Source of the DNA: Clostridiales bacterium
Lineage (GTDB): Bacteria > Bacillota > Clostridia > Christensenellales > Borkfalkiaceae
Direction of reading: 5' to 3'
Assembly (NCBI GenBank): GCA_015055655.1
Contig: SVHW01000004.1
Span: 43,420-107,419, forward strand
Length of the DNA: 64,000 nucleotides
Shown here: positions 27,025-33,757 of the stretch, piece after piece
How the letters are laid out: each line of letters opens with the position of its first letter
Position numbering within the stretch: position 1 is the stretch's first letter
Notes under the pieces: generated by a model
The model's input: only the letters and a program-made list of their open reading frames with translations
Databases searched by the model: none
What the model was told of the DNA's origin: nothing
Position numbers and translations under genes: made by a program

Positions 27025-27897
27025 TTACTTCTCTTCTTTTTGTTCTTCCGTCGCCGTTTCCAGCGCCTTCATTTCTTTTTTCTTTTCGTAAATTTTCGCG
27101 TCCACCAAGAAACGATACCAGTACGCTTGTAAAAAGGCGAAAATCTTTCCCTCTTTTCCATCTAAAAATCCCAATTTCAAATAGTAGCGATACCAATAAT
27201 ACAACTTGGCTCTAAATCCCATTGGAAGTTTATAATAAATCTTAAATTTCACGAACCGCTTGAACTTCGCGCTGCCGTGCAAAGCCGTTCCCTCTTGCGA
27301 TTGTTCACGGTTAAAATAATCGATAACCTCGCGGTTAGAATATTTATTATGTCTTTCCACCCACGCGTATAAACTCTTAAAATCTTGATGCAGACAATCG
27401 TTTTTCATATCGATGGAACGTCCTTCGTTGATAACGATGTGTTCGTCCATATTTCGCGCTTCCATGTGCGCGTATCCCTTTTTGAAGATACGCAACACCT
27501 TGATAGGATAAATGCCGCCGTGGCGCAGCGGTTTGCCCATAAAACTCACCTCAAACCGCACGACTATGCCGTTTACGTCGTCTTCCGCGTGTTCCACCGT
27601 CAACGCTTCCAATTCCGCCGCCGATTTTTCGGTAAAACGCTCGTCCGCGTCAATACGCAAAATCCATTTCGTATCGATATCAAGCGTATCGATGGCATAG
27701 ATAAATTGTTGCGCCTGATTGACAAATTCGTGCGCGATAACTTCCGCCCCCATTTCTTTGGCTATTTCCACCGTCTTATCGGTGCTGAAACTATCCACCA
27801 CGACAATGCGTTTGGCGATAGATTGAATCGATGCAATACACTCCCGTATATTCTTTTCCTCGTTAAGCGTCAATATAATCGCCGTTAAATCCGCCAT
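27025..27897 (-). CDS. GT2-family glycosyltransferase
   Basis: GT-A inverting transferase of 290 residues. LTAIILTLNEEKNIRECIAS at the N-terminus, the RIVVVDSFSTDKTVEIA nucleotide block and KWILRIDADERFTE with its DxD metal site are diagnostic. It resembles the WaaE/KdtX-like or SpsA-type GT2 proteins involved in LPS and capsule assembly. The last 40 residues are Lys/Glu rich and probably peripheral. Donor unknown. It follows wbuB after three bases. Confidence 0.9.
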   Translation of the reverse strand: MADLTAIILTLNEEKNIRECIASIQSIAKRIVVVDSFSTDKTVEIAKEMGAEVIAHEFVNQAQQFIYAIDTLDIDTKWILRIDADERFTEKSAAELEALTVEHAEDDVNGIVVRFEVSFMGKPLRHGGIYPIKVLRIFKKGYAHMEARNMDEHIVINEGRSIDMKNDCLHQDFKSLYAWVERHNKYSNREVIDYFNREQSQEGTALHGSAKFKRFVKFKIYYKLPMGFRAKLYYWYRYYLKLGFLDGKEGKIFAFLQAYWYRFLVDAKIYEKKKEMKALETATEEQKEEK

Positions 27898-27900
27898 CGT

Positions 27901-29124
27901 TTATCTCCTCAAATACGTATCCATTTCGTCCATCAGCGTCGTCTTGTCAAAATATTTATCGCTGTACGCCTTTGCATTTTCACCCAACACCGCAATATCG
28001 CTACGTTGCATCAACTCGCAAATCGCGTCCGCCAACGCCTGTTCGTTGCCAATCTCGCAGCACACGCCGCAATTCGCCTCACGGATAATCTTCTCCGTTT
28101 CCCCCGACGCCGAAGCAAGTATCGGCATACCGCACGCCATATACGATTGCATCTTTGCGGGAATCGTATTCGCCCACAAGGGATTGTCCATATAGGACAC
28201 GAACGCCATATCGCACGCGCATAAATATGCGGGAATTTCCTCTGCAGGTTGACGGGGAATTAAGGTGAAATAATCTTCCACGCCCCTTTCCGCAATTTCG
28301 TTAAGCAACTGTTCCTTTTCTCTGCCGTCGCCAACGATAACGAAATTCACTTTCGTTTTTCTTTCTTTCAACACCGCCGCCGTCTTGGGTAAAATATCCA
28401 AACCTTGCGCCTTGCCAATATTCCCCGTGAAAATAATTTTAAAGACGTCGCAAGGCAACTCGTCCGCCTTGGTATTTTCCGTAGGCTGATAAAAGCTTTC
28501 CGCGTACTGCGGCCAATATTTCACTTTCTCTTTATTCTCGTACACTCGTTTTTGAATTTCACCAACGAAGCTTTCGCTCGTCCCAAAAATCAAATCGCAA
28601 CGGCGGTAAATTTTATCCACCATTTTCCCGATACGCTTTAAGATGAATTTGTTGTTAATCCCCGTCACCGTTTGCACGTTTTCCGGCCATAAATCCTGCA
28701 CGTACAAATAGTGCGGAATCTTGCGTCTTTTCGAGTACCACATAGGCACGAGCGCCTGCGTCATCGGCGAGACTTCAAACGTGAATACGGCGTCCGCTTT
28801 CAAACGGGTAAACAACTTCCAAAACCACCCCGATATCACGAAGGAATAATAATTCAACACCAATCGAATTTTCCCTTTCCCCCTTGAAATAATGGGGATA
28901 CGGATAATATCGATGCCGTTCCAAGTTTCCTTCCGTTTTTTGCACCAGCCGTACCCTTTGTAGAATTTCCCTTCAGGATAATTGGGAATCCCCGTCAAAA
29001 CGGTCACTTTATATCCACGCTTTACCCACTCTTGACACATATCGTTGATACGGAAAGGCTCGGGATAAAAATATTGACTGACGACGAGGATATGTTTTTT
29101 CTTTTCCGTCGTAGTTTCCGTCAT
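27901..29124 (-). CDS. wbuB: WbuB-like glycosyltransferase, probable L-FucNAc transferase
   Basis: GT4 enzyme of 407 residues. It has SQYFYPEPFRINDMCQEWVKRGYKVTVLTGIPNYPEGKFY at its start, quoted here in two overlapping parts: FYPEPFRIND and TGIPNYPEGKFY. It also has VQDLWPENVQTVTGI, FTGNIGKAQGLD and CDMAFVSYMDNPLWANTIPAK. This set matches the WbuB/CapL-like family, members of which transfer N-acetyl-L-fucosamine. The presence of capE-capF-capG in the same operon supports this donor. It lies third in the operon, consistent with adding an early sugar. Its ATG overlaps the stop of the upstream SDR gene (ATGA). Confidence 0.85.
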   Translation of the reverse strand: MTETTTEKKKHILVVSQYFYPEPFRINDMCQEWVKRGYKVTVLTGIPNYPEGKFYKGYGWCKKRKETWNGIDIIRIPIISRGKGKIRLVLNYYSFVISGWFWKLFTRLKADAVFTFEVSPMTQALVPMWYSKRRKIPHYLYVQDLWPENVQTVTGINNKFILKRIGKMVDKIYRRCDLIFGTSESFVGEIQKRVYENKEKVKYWPQYAESFYQPTENTKADELPCDVFKIIFTGNIGKAQGLDILPKTAAVLKERKTKVNFVIVGDGREKEQLLNEIAERGVEDYFTLIPRQPAEEIPAYLCACDMAFVSYMDNPLWANTIPAKMQSYMACGMPILASASGETEKIIREANCGVCCEIGNEQALADAICELMQRSDIAVLGENAKAYSDKYFDKTTLMDEMDTYLRR

Positions 29125-29993
29125 TGTTCCGTCGCCTCAATCGATTCGTCCAGCGTTTTTAATCGGTAATCTTGTTTATATTCGCTCATCGCCAAATCGT
29201 AAGTAAAACTGCCAAACGCCTTATTGATAAGCCCGGTAAACAAGCTCATAAACTTCACCGCCCAGCCAAAGCCTTTCACAAGCCGCACTTTTCTCCCGTG
29301 CGCCGCGCCGATTTTCTTGACGATTTCCGACGTATTGCCGTACTCGGCGTTTTGCGGAAAGAACGTGCCGCTTTCTTCGTTGACAATCATAAGCCGCACG
29401 AATTCGAGCAGGTTTTCAATGTACAACATCGAACGCTGATTTTTTACGTACGGGAAGAAAGGCAATTTTTTCCCAAACTTGGAAAGCGTGGGATAATTCC
29501 CCTTGCTCCCTTTGCCGTAAATCATCGGGGGGCGCAGAATAACCAACTTGAAATTTTCGTCCTCCAATTCCCGCAACCCAATTTCCGCTTGCACCTTGCT
29601 ATCCGAATAACAATTTTCAGGAGCAACGGGGGTATCAGCGGTAATCATCTTCGTCTTTCCTATCTTCGCGCTTTTTCCGTAAACGATGGCGCTGCTCATA
29701 AAGATAAACTGTTTCACGCCGTCTGCTTTCGCCTTCTTCGCCGTTTCAATCGTCAAATCGGTGTTGACGGCGTAATAAAGTTTTTTCTTCTCTTCGCTTA
29801 TCTTGCCGTTATCCGAATGCGCAATGCCTGCCACGTGATATACGCAATCGTACGCGGAAAAATCTTTTTCGCGCCAAGCGCCGTCAATCATATCAACGGT
29901 TTCCACGCAAACCTCGTCCGCAAAATTTTGCATATACGTTGCAAAGGAAACGCCGATATAACTATTCGCCCCCGTAATCAAAACTCTTTTCAT
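29121..29993 (-). CDS. CapN/WbjF-like NAD-dependent sugar epimerase/reductase
   Basis: Extended SDR of 290 residues. RVLITGANSYIGVSFATYM is the NAD-binding start, MSSAIVYGKS leads to the catalytic region, and CYSDSKVQAE carries the YxxxK-type active site. The ILRPPMIYGKGSKGNYPTL block is typical. The family includes CapN, WbpV and WbjF, which reduce UDP-4-keto-D-QuiNAc to UDP-D-FucNAc or UDP-D-QuiNAc for the initiating transferase beside them. The matching CapD/WbpM-type dehydratase is not in this window. Assignment to a specific product is therefore open. Confidence 0.8.
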   Translation of the reverse strand: MKRVLITGANSYIGVSFATYMQNFADEVCVETVDMIDGAWREKDFSAYDCVYHVAGIAHSDNGKISEEKKKLYYAVNTDLTIETAKKAKADGVKQFIFMSSAIVYGKSAKIGKTKMITADTPVAPENCYSDSKVQAEIGLRELEDENFKLVILRPPMIYGKGSKGNYPTLSKFGKKLPFFPYVKNQRSMLYIENLLEFVRLMIVNEESGTFFPQNAEYGNTSEIVKKIGAAHGRKVRLVKGFGWAVKFMSLFTGLINKAFGSFTYDLAMSEYKQDYRLKTLDESIEATEQ

Positions 29994-29994
29994 A

Positions 29995-30702
29995 TCACTT
30001 TATCTCCGTCGTATCTTCCGCCGCGTCGGCAACCGCCGCCTCCGCCACGACGGGCGTTTCTTCTTCCGCCGCCGTTTGCGCTTGCATAGCCGCCTCTTCT
30101 TGTTTATGTATTTCTCCCGTGCCGCCCTCTACGACGCCGTCGCTTTTCAACACGGAAAAGAACGTCCCAAAGAAACACTTGCAATCGAAGAAGAATCCCA
30201 TCTTCTCTACGTACTCTCCGTCGAGTTTCGCCTTCACGGGAATCTCCAATTCGTCCCTGCCGTTAATTTGCGCCCAGCCCGTCAGCCCGGGGCGAACGTC
30301 GTTTGCGCCGTATTTATCTCTTTCCGCGATTAAATCGTCCTGATTCCAAAGCGCAGGTCTGGGCCCGATAATCGACATATGCCCAACAAAGATGTTGAAA
30401 ATCTGGGGCAATTCGTCCAAGGAAGTCTTCCGTAAAAAGCCACCCACTTTGGTAATCCATTTTTTCGGGTCGGCAAGTTCGTGCGTAGGCGCGTCTTTCG
30501 GCGTATCTACACGCATCGTGCGGAATTTCAAAATAGTAAACTGTTTTTTATGGATACCGATTCTCTTTTGCTTAAAAAAAGCAGGCCCTTTGCTGTCGCA
30601 TTTGATAGCAAGAATAATAATCAGCATCGGGAGCAATAAAATGCAAATCCCGATAAAGGACAGAAAAATATCAATAACCCTCTTGAAAAAATGCTTATAC
30701 AT
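29995..30702 (-). CDS. Initiating phosphoglycosyltransferase (bacterial sugar transferase)
   Basis: Monotopic phosphoglycosyltransferase that links the first sugar phosphate to undecaprenyl phosphate. It has one N-terminal hydrophobic re-entrant segment (about residues 12 to 33). This is followed by KGPAFFKQKRIG, ILKFRTMR, RKTSLDELPQIFNIFVG with the catalytic Asp-Glu pair, SIIGPRPAL and RPGLTGWAQINGRDELE. The short form resembles PglC and CapM, suggesting an N-acetylated di- or trideoxy sugar as first residue. The last 35 residues are an Ala/Glu-rich tail foreign to the family. First gene of the operon; AAGGG lies before its ATG. Confidence 0.94.
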   Translation of the reverse strand: MYKHFFKRVIDIFLSFIGICILLLPMLIIILAIKCDSKGPAFFKQKRIGIHKKQFTILKFRTMRVDTPKDAPTHELADPKKWITKVGGFLRKTSLDELPQIFNIFVGHMSIIGPRPALWNQDDLIAERDKYGANDVRPGLTGWAQINGRDELEIPVKAKLDGEYVEKMGFFFDCKCFFGTFFSVLKSDGVVEGGTGEIHKQEEAAMQAQTAAEEETPVVAEAAVADAAEDTTEIK

Positions 30703-30764
30703 ACAAAGTCCCTTCTACGTTTTCTTATGCGTGTAACGCGCGCGTAAAAAATGCGCACATAAAA
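30703..30764 (-). promoter_or_regulatory. 5' untranslated leader of the polysaccharide operon
   Basis: About 56 bases separate the predicted start point (near 30758) from the first ATG. The leader contains a GC-rich alternating stretch (GCGCG) and a small hairpin GCGT-TAC-ACGC, followed by the AAGGG ribosome binding site. No full riboswitch or JUMPstart-like motif is recognised. Confidence 0.45.
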
Positions 30765-30793
30765 ATTATATCATAAGATATAATTGTTGTCAA
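30765..30793 (-). promoter_or_regulatory. Promoter of the polysaccharide operon
   Basis: On the minus strand TTGACA (30793-30788) and TATAAT (30770-30765) are separated by exactly 17 bases, and TG-A precedes the -10, giving an extended -10. It is a consensus housekeeping promoter and the only strong one found before 31 collinear genes. Confidence 0.88.
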
Positions 30794-30802
30794 TACACAA
30801 AG

Positions 30803-30835
30803 AAAAAAAACACCCTTTGAAACGGATGTTTTTTT
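30803..30835 (-). terminator. Rho-independent terminator downstream of the TfoX-N gene
   Basis: On the minus strand an 11-base stem AAAAAACATCC / GGGTGTTTTTT (one G-U pair) with an 8-base loop is followed by further T residues. It lies just upstream of the polysaccharide promoter and would isolate that operon from readthrough. On the plus strand the G-U becomes a C/A mismatch, favouring the minus orientation. Confidence 0.75.
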
Positions 30836-30915
30836 ACGTTTTTTTACAAAATAAATAGGCATATCCCTACAAAACGGGCAATTTTGTGCAAAGGCTAAAC
30901 ATTACACAACACAGT

Positions 30916-30994
30916 TCGCGCAATTCTCGTGCAAGGTATGGCTTGCCTTGCGCACGGTCACGTTCACGCCTATCGGCGTTCACTTATCTCGTCC
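30916..30994. repeat. Hairpin-bearing dispersed repeat, copy 1
   Basis: This 79-base segment matches 31655-31737 with a few substitutions and a 4-base indel. It holds two inverted repeats, GCAAGG...CCTTGC and CGCC-TATC-GGCG. The pairing arms are conserved between copies while a loop base differs, suggesting a REP-like element or structured RNA. No ORF explains it. Confidence 0.7.
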
Positions 30995-31038
30995 GTATAA
31001 GGGTTTGCACCCATTCCGTTCGATAAATTGGAATTTGT

Positions 31039-31338
31039 TTATTTCTTCGGTTCGGGAAGCTTCTCGTGCATAGCTTCAAACAGTTTTTTCAAAAGCTCTC
31101 TATCCTCGATATCTTCTACAAGAAGCATCTCCTTTGCACCTTCGTATGGCAGTTCTCTCGGTGCGTTTGGCAGCAAAGCAACTGCCGATTTCGTAGGCTT
31201 TACAAGTAAGCGGTTATCGTAAACGCCGCCAACGACCTTGCCGCCATAGTACAGCACATATTCGCCCATCATAGCACGAGCAGACAAGCCGCTACATTGC
31301 TCCAATACGAAATCTAAATATTCTTTACTACTTGCCAT
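31039..31338 (-). CDS. TfoX/Sxy N-terminal domain protein
   Basis: A 99-residue protein consisting of one TfoX-N domain. ARAMMGEYVLYYGGKVVGGVYDNRLLVK is the family core, quoted here by its parts MMGEYVLYYGGK and VGGVYDNRLLVK. In Gammaproteobacteria TfoX/Sxy regulates competence, but stand-alone TfoX-N proteins in Firmicutes have no established role and often sit alone, as here. A GAGGGAA ribosome binding site and a clear promoter precede it, and a terminator follows after a repeat. Cytosolic; no DNA-binding motif is apparent. Confidence 0.88.
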   Translation of the reverse strand: MASSKEYLDFVLEQCSGLSARAMMGEYVLYYGGKVVGGVYDNRLLVKPTKSAVALLPNAPRELPYEGAKEMLLVEDIEDRELLKKLFEAMHEKLPEPKK

Positions 31339-31376
31339 AGTTCCCTCTCGTCAAATTCTTATTTATCGGTGAGTTT

Positions 31377-31405
31377 ATTATAGCACATAAATCAACAATA
31401 ATCAA
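31377..31405 (-). promoter_or_regulatory. Promoter of the TfoX-N gene
   Basis: Minus-strand TTGATT (31405-31400), a 17-base spacer, and TATAAT (31382-31377) preceded by TGC, an extended -10. The predicted start point is about 30 bases before the ATG. Confidence 0.8.
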
Positions 31406-31524
31406 GAAATTTCCAATAAATCAATCATTAAACGATACCCGATAAAATTAAACGAAAAGGCGATAAAGCGAACGATTAATATTTTTTGCCACATAACCTA
31501 TTAAAAAACCCTGTTTCAGCAATA

Positions 31525-31571
31525 AAAAAAACCACCTACCCTCTCTGGGTGGTGGTTTTTTTGGTCGAGGC
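31525..31571. repeat. 47-base direct repeat, copy 1 (tRNA-Pro 3' end plus terminator)
   Basis: Identical over 47 bases to 31821-31867. It contains the whole terminator hairpin and the last 10 bases of tRNA-Pro (GCCTCGACCA on the minus strand), after which the tRNA body is missing. It is either a remnant att site or a partial duplication. Confidence 0.85.
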
Positions 31572-31820
31572 TCTTTCGGGTTTCTGCCTTTTAGGCAGAG
31601 CTTCGCCTATGACGTATCCTTTCGCTCTGCTCTGCTTTATTCAGCTTCATAGGCTCGCGCGATTCTCGTGCAAGGTATGGTTTGCCTTGCACTCGGTCAC
31701 GTTCACGCCTACCTATCGGCGTTCACTTATCTCGTCCCTACAAGACGTTATCAACGCCTTGTTTAACGGGCAACTCGTCCCACGATAACACGTTTTTTCT
31801 TCCTACCCGTCGCCAAGGTC
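31572..31820. other. Intergenic segment between the two 47-base repeats
   Basis: No gene with coding character is seen. It contains the second copy of the hairpin-bearing repeat (31655-31737) and a palindromic stretch TCTGCCTTTTAGGCAGA just after the first 47-base repeat. ORFs on the track here follow repeat sequence and tRNA antisense. Confidence 0.6.
31655..31737. repeat. Hairpin-bearing dispersed repeat, copy 2
   Basis: Second copy of the element at 30916-30994. Here the first hairpin is a perfect 8-base stem, GTGCAAGG / CCTTGCAC, and the second has four extra bases beside its loop. Conservation of stems supports a selected structure or a mobile palindrome. Confidence 0.7.
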
Positions 31821-31857
31821 AAAAAAACCACCTACCCTCTCTGGGTGGTGGTTTTTT
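31821..31857 (-). terminator. Terminator of tRNA-Pro
   Basis: On the minus strand AAAAAAACCACC pairs with GGTGGTTTTTTT (12 bases), extended inside by ACCC/GGGT across a one-base bulge, starting right after the tRNA CCA. It is part of the second 47-base repeat. Confidence 0.85.
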
Positions 31858-31933
31858 TGGTCGAGGCGACGGGATTCGAACCCACGACCTTTGCGTCCCG
31901 AACGCAACGCGCTACCAACTGCGCTACGCCTCG
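31858..31933 (-). tRNA. tRNA-Pro (anticodon CGG)
   Basis: Cloverleaf on the minus strand: acceptor CGAGGCG / CGCCTCG, D-arm GCGC...GCGC, and anticodon stem TTGCG / CGCAA with loop TTCGGGA giving anticodon CGG. The T-loop is TTCGAAT and CCA is encoded. It is 76 bases long. A consensus promoter lies 30 bases upstream and a terminator follows directly. Confidence 0.95.
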
Positions 31934-31970
31934 ATATAAAAATGCGTTCCCTGTGACGAGAAACGCATAC

Positions 31971-31999
31971 ATTATAGCAAATATATTTTCAATTGTCAA
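31971..31999 (-). promoter_or_regulatory. Promoter of tRNA-Pro
   Basis: Minus-strand TTGACA (31999-31994), 17-base spacer, TATAAT (31976-31971) with TGC before it. The predicted start is about 31 bases upstream of the mature tRNA 5' end. Confidence 0.88.
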
Positions 32000-32129
32000 T
32001 TCTTTTTCAGGGCTAAAAAGAGGGTATTTTCAAAAATTTCATTTCGCCGAATCAATCCACCCTTTTCAATAAAAAAGCAGAGTTTCGTTGCGTACCTACC
32101 CCCTACCTTTTTCTACTATCCATACCTGC

Positions 32130-32981
32130 CTACTTGTTTTTCGCCAAAAAAGCAACCGCCGCGTGCGCCGCCACGTTGCCTTCGCCCACCGCTTTTGCGT
32201 ATTGATACGGCCTACCCGTACAATCACCTGCCGCAAAACAGCCGTCTAAATTCGTCTTGCACTCTCTATCCACGCATACGTGCCCGTTTTCCGTTTGCAC
32301 CCCCGGCACAAGGGCAGAAGGAGAAATCGCGCTCTTTAAGAAGAACACGCCGTCCACGGCAATCTCCTCGTCCTTTAAACGTATCGCCGTCACCTTCTTG
32401 TCGCCGATAATTTCCGTAATCACACCACGCACGGTTTCCACTTTCTCTCCAAACGCCGCCGCCGTTTTATACGTAGGCACAAAATACGCTTTTGCCGCTA
32501 TCCCTGCAAGATACGCCGCCTCGTGTTCGTATTCCTTCGACGCACAAACGATAGCAATCGTTTTATCTTTATATAAAAAACCGTCGCAAGTAGCGCAATA
32601 GCTAACGCCTCGTCCCAAAAATTCCAATTCCCCTTTGGTCGGCTTCAGCGTTTCCACACCCGTCGCCAAAATCACCGTTTTCGCTTCAAAAATCTCCTTA
32701 TCGCAAGCAACGGCGTAATGGCTGCCAAGCGCGTACACGCCCGTCACCACCTTTTCCGTCATCTCTATCCCCATCTCCGCAACGTGCGAAGATAACGCCT
32801 TTGCCAAATCGCCCCCCGTCACAAAAGGCAGCCCAGGATAATTACGGACAAGTTCCGCCTTACGGATTTTTTCCGACAGTTCCTTTTTCCCAAACCAAAT
32901 AAACGTTTTATTCAACGCCTGTAACGTCACCGCCGCAGACACCCCTGCCGCGCCGCCGCCTATAATCGCCACGTCGTACAT
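32130..32981 (-). CDS. Thioredoxin reductase-like flavoprotein lacking NADPH motifs
   Basis: Two-domain FAD disulfide reductase of 283 residues. The FAD motif is AIIGGGAAGVSAA at the N-terminus, the redox-active pair is C129-A-T-C132 in SYCATCDGF, and the C-terminal FAD motif is FAAGDCTGRPYQYA. In the inserted domain, NADPH-dependent enzymes have GxGxxA and HRRxxxR. Here IAIVCASKEYEHEA and AYFVPTYKTAA occupy those places, so NADPH binding looks lost. This matches the ferredoxin-linked thioredoxin reductases described in clostridia. It may therefore take electrons from ferredoxin. It follows sfp by 18 bases in one operon. Confidence 0.88.
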   Translation of the reverse strand: MYDVAIIGGGAAGVSAAVTLQALNKTFIWFGKKELSEKIRKAELVRNYPGLPFVTGGDLAKALSSHVAEMGIEMTEKVVTGVYALGSHYAVACDKEIFEAKTVILATGVETLKPTKGELEFLGRGVSYCATCDGFLYKDKTIAIVCASKEYEHEAAYLAGIAAKAYFVPTYKTAAAFGEKVETVRGVITEIIGDKKVTAIRLKDEEIAVDGVFFLKSAISPSALVPGVQTENGHVCVDRECKTNLDGCFAAGDCTGRPYQYAKAVGEGNVAAHAAVAFLAKNK

Positions 32982-32999
32982 TTCCTTCCCCTTTTTGTC

Positions 33000-33629
33000 T
33001 TATAAATAGCTTTCTACAATTTGATAACGGATAGTATCCAATCCCTCGCCAGCCACGGAAAGGCAATACGTTTCCCCTTGTATTTCTATCCATTTCGTTG
33101 CCGTATGATACATCTTCGTATCTATTTGCTTAGGCAAAAACGCGCCTTGTCCATACTCTTTAAAAATACTCTCTTTTTGCGTCCACCTTTCCAATAAAAA
33201 CGGCAATCGTTGTTCTTCTCGCAGCAACGCAAACGCTTTCTTCTCATCGTCCGTCAAATATTTTTCACGGGCGCGTAACAACTTATCCCGCTTCCTTTCC
33301 ACGTCCACGCCAACCGTCTTCGAAGACACGGCCACCGCCACTACGTTTCCGCCGTGCGATAAGGAAAAACAACATCCTTCCGCCGTCCATTTTCCACCAT
33401 CCCGTTTTTCGAACGTTTTCGGTGCGTTCTCTTTTCCAAACGTATCACGTAAAGCGTATTCCAATAATTTCCAAACGCAATACTTCTCTCGTCGCGTCTT
33501 CTCGCTTTTGCACGCCGCAATCTCGTCATTGCGCGCAGCGCATTGCACGGGAAACGTCTCCACCGCCGTAGGGATAACGCCCACGTACACGTCGATAAAC
33601 GGCAATTGCGTAAATAACGTTTTTTCCAT
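33000..33629 (-). CDS. 4'-phosphopantetheinyl transferase (Sfp-type)
   Basis: Transfers the phosphopantetheine arm of CoA to acyl or peptidyl carrier proteins. Motifs are CCFSLSHGGNVVAVAVSS, VGVDVERKRD with the magnesium-binding Asp and Glu, and LLERWTQKESIFKEYG. The WxxKEA signature appears as WTQKES. At 209 residues it is typical for the Sfp class. No carrier protein or NRPS gene is present in the window, so it may be the general AcpS replacement or serve a distant cluster. It is the first gene of a two-gene operon with the thioredoxin reductase-like gene. Confidence 0.9.
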   Translation of the reverse strand: MEKTLFTQLPFIDVYVGVIPTAVETFPVQCAARNDEIAACKSEKTRREKYCVWKLLEYALRDTFGKENAPKTFEKRDGGKWTAEGCCFSLSHGGNVVAVAVSSKTVGVDVERKRDKLLRAREKYLTDDEKKAFALLREEQRLPFLLERWTQKESIFKEYGQGAFLPKQIDTKMYHTATKWIEIQGETYCLSVAGEGLDTIRYQIVESYL

Positions 33630-33667
33630 TGTAAACGCCCCCCTAAACGATGTTTCTTTACCGACTT

Positions 33668-33696
33668 ATTATAACATATCCTCTATGTGATTTCAA
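33668..33696 (-). promoter_or_regulatory. Promoter of the sfp/thioredoxin reductase operon
   Basis: Minus-strand TTGAAA (33696-33691), 17-base spacer, TATAAT (33673-33668) preceded by TGT. The predicted start lies about 30 bases before the sfp ATG. Confidence 0.82.
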
Positions 33697-33703
33697 GCCT
33701 TTT

Positions 33704-33744
33704 ATCAAAAAAACACCGCAGCTGCCGTTTGGCAACCGCGGTGT
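33704..33744 (-). terminator. Terminator of glyA
   Basis: On the minus strand ACACCGC pairs with GCGGTGT, with an inner TGCC/GGCA stem, followed by a run of seven T residues. It lies 13 bases after the glyA stop codon. Confidence 0.88.
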
Positions 33745-33757
33745 AATCGCGCCGTAG

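Noticed and set aside
29172-30089. A 305-codon plus-strand ORF
   Set aside because: Antisense to the CapN-like SDR gene; no coding features.
31682-32072. Plus-strand ORFs over tRNA-Pro
   Set aside because: Antisense to the tRNA and its terminator; typical spurious frames over tRNA genes.
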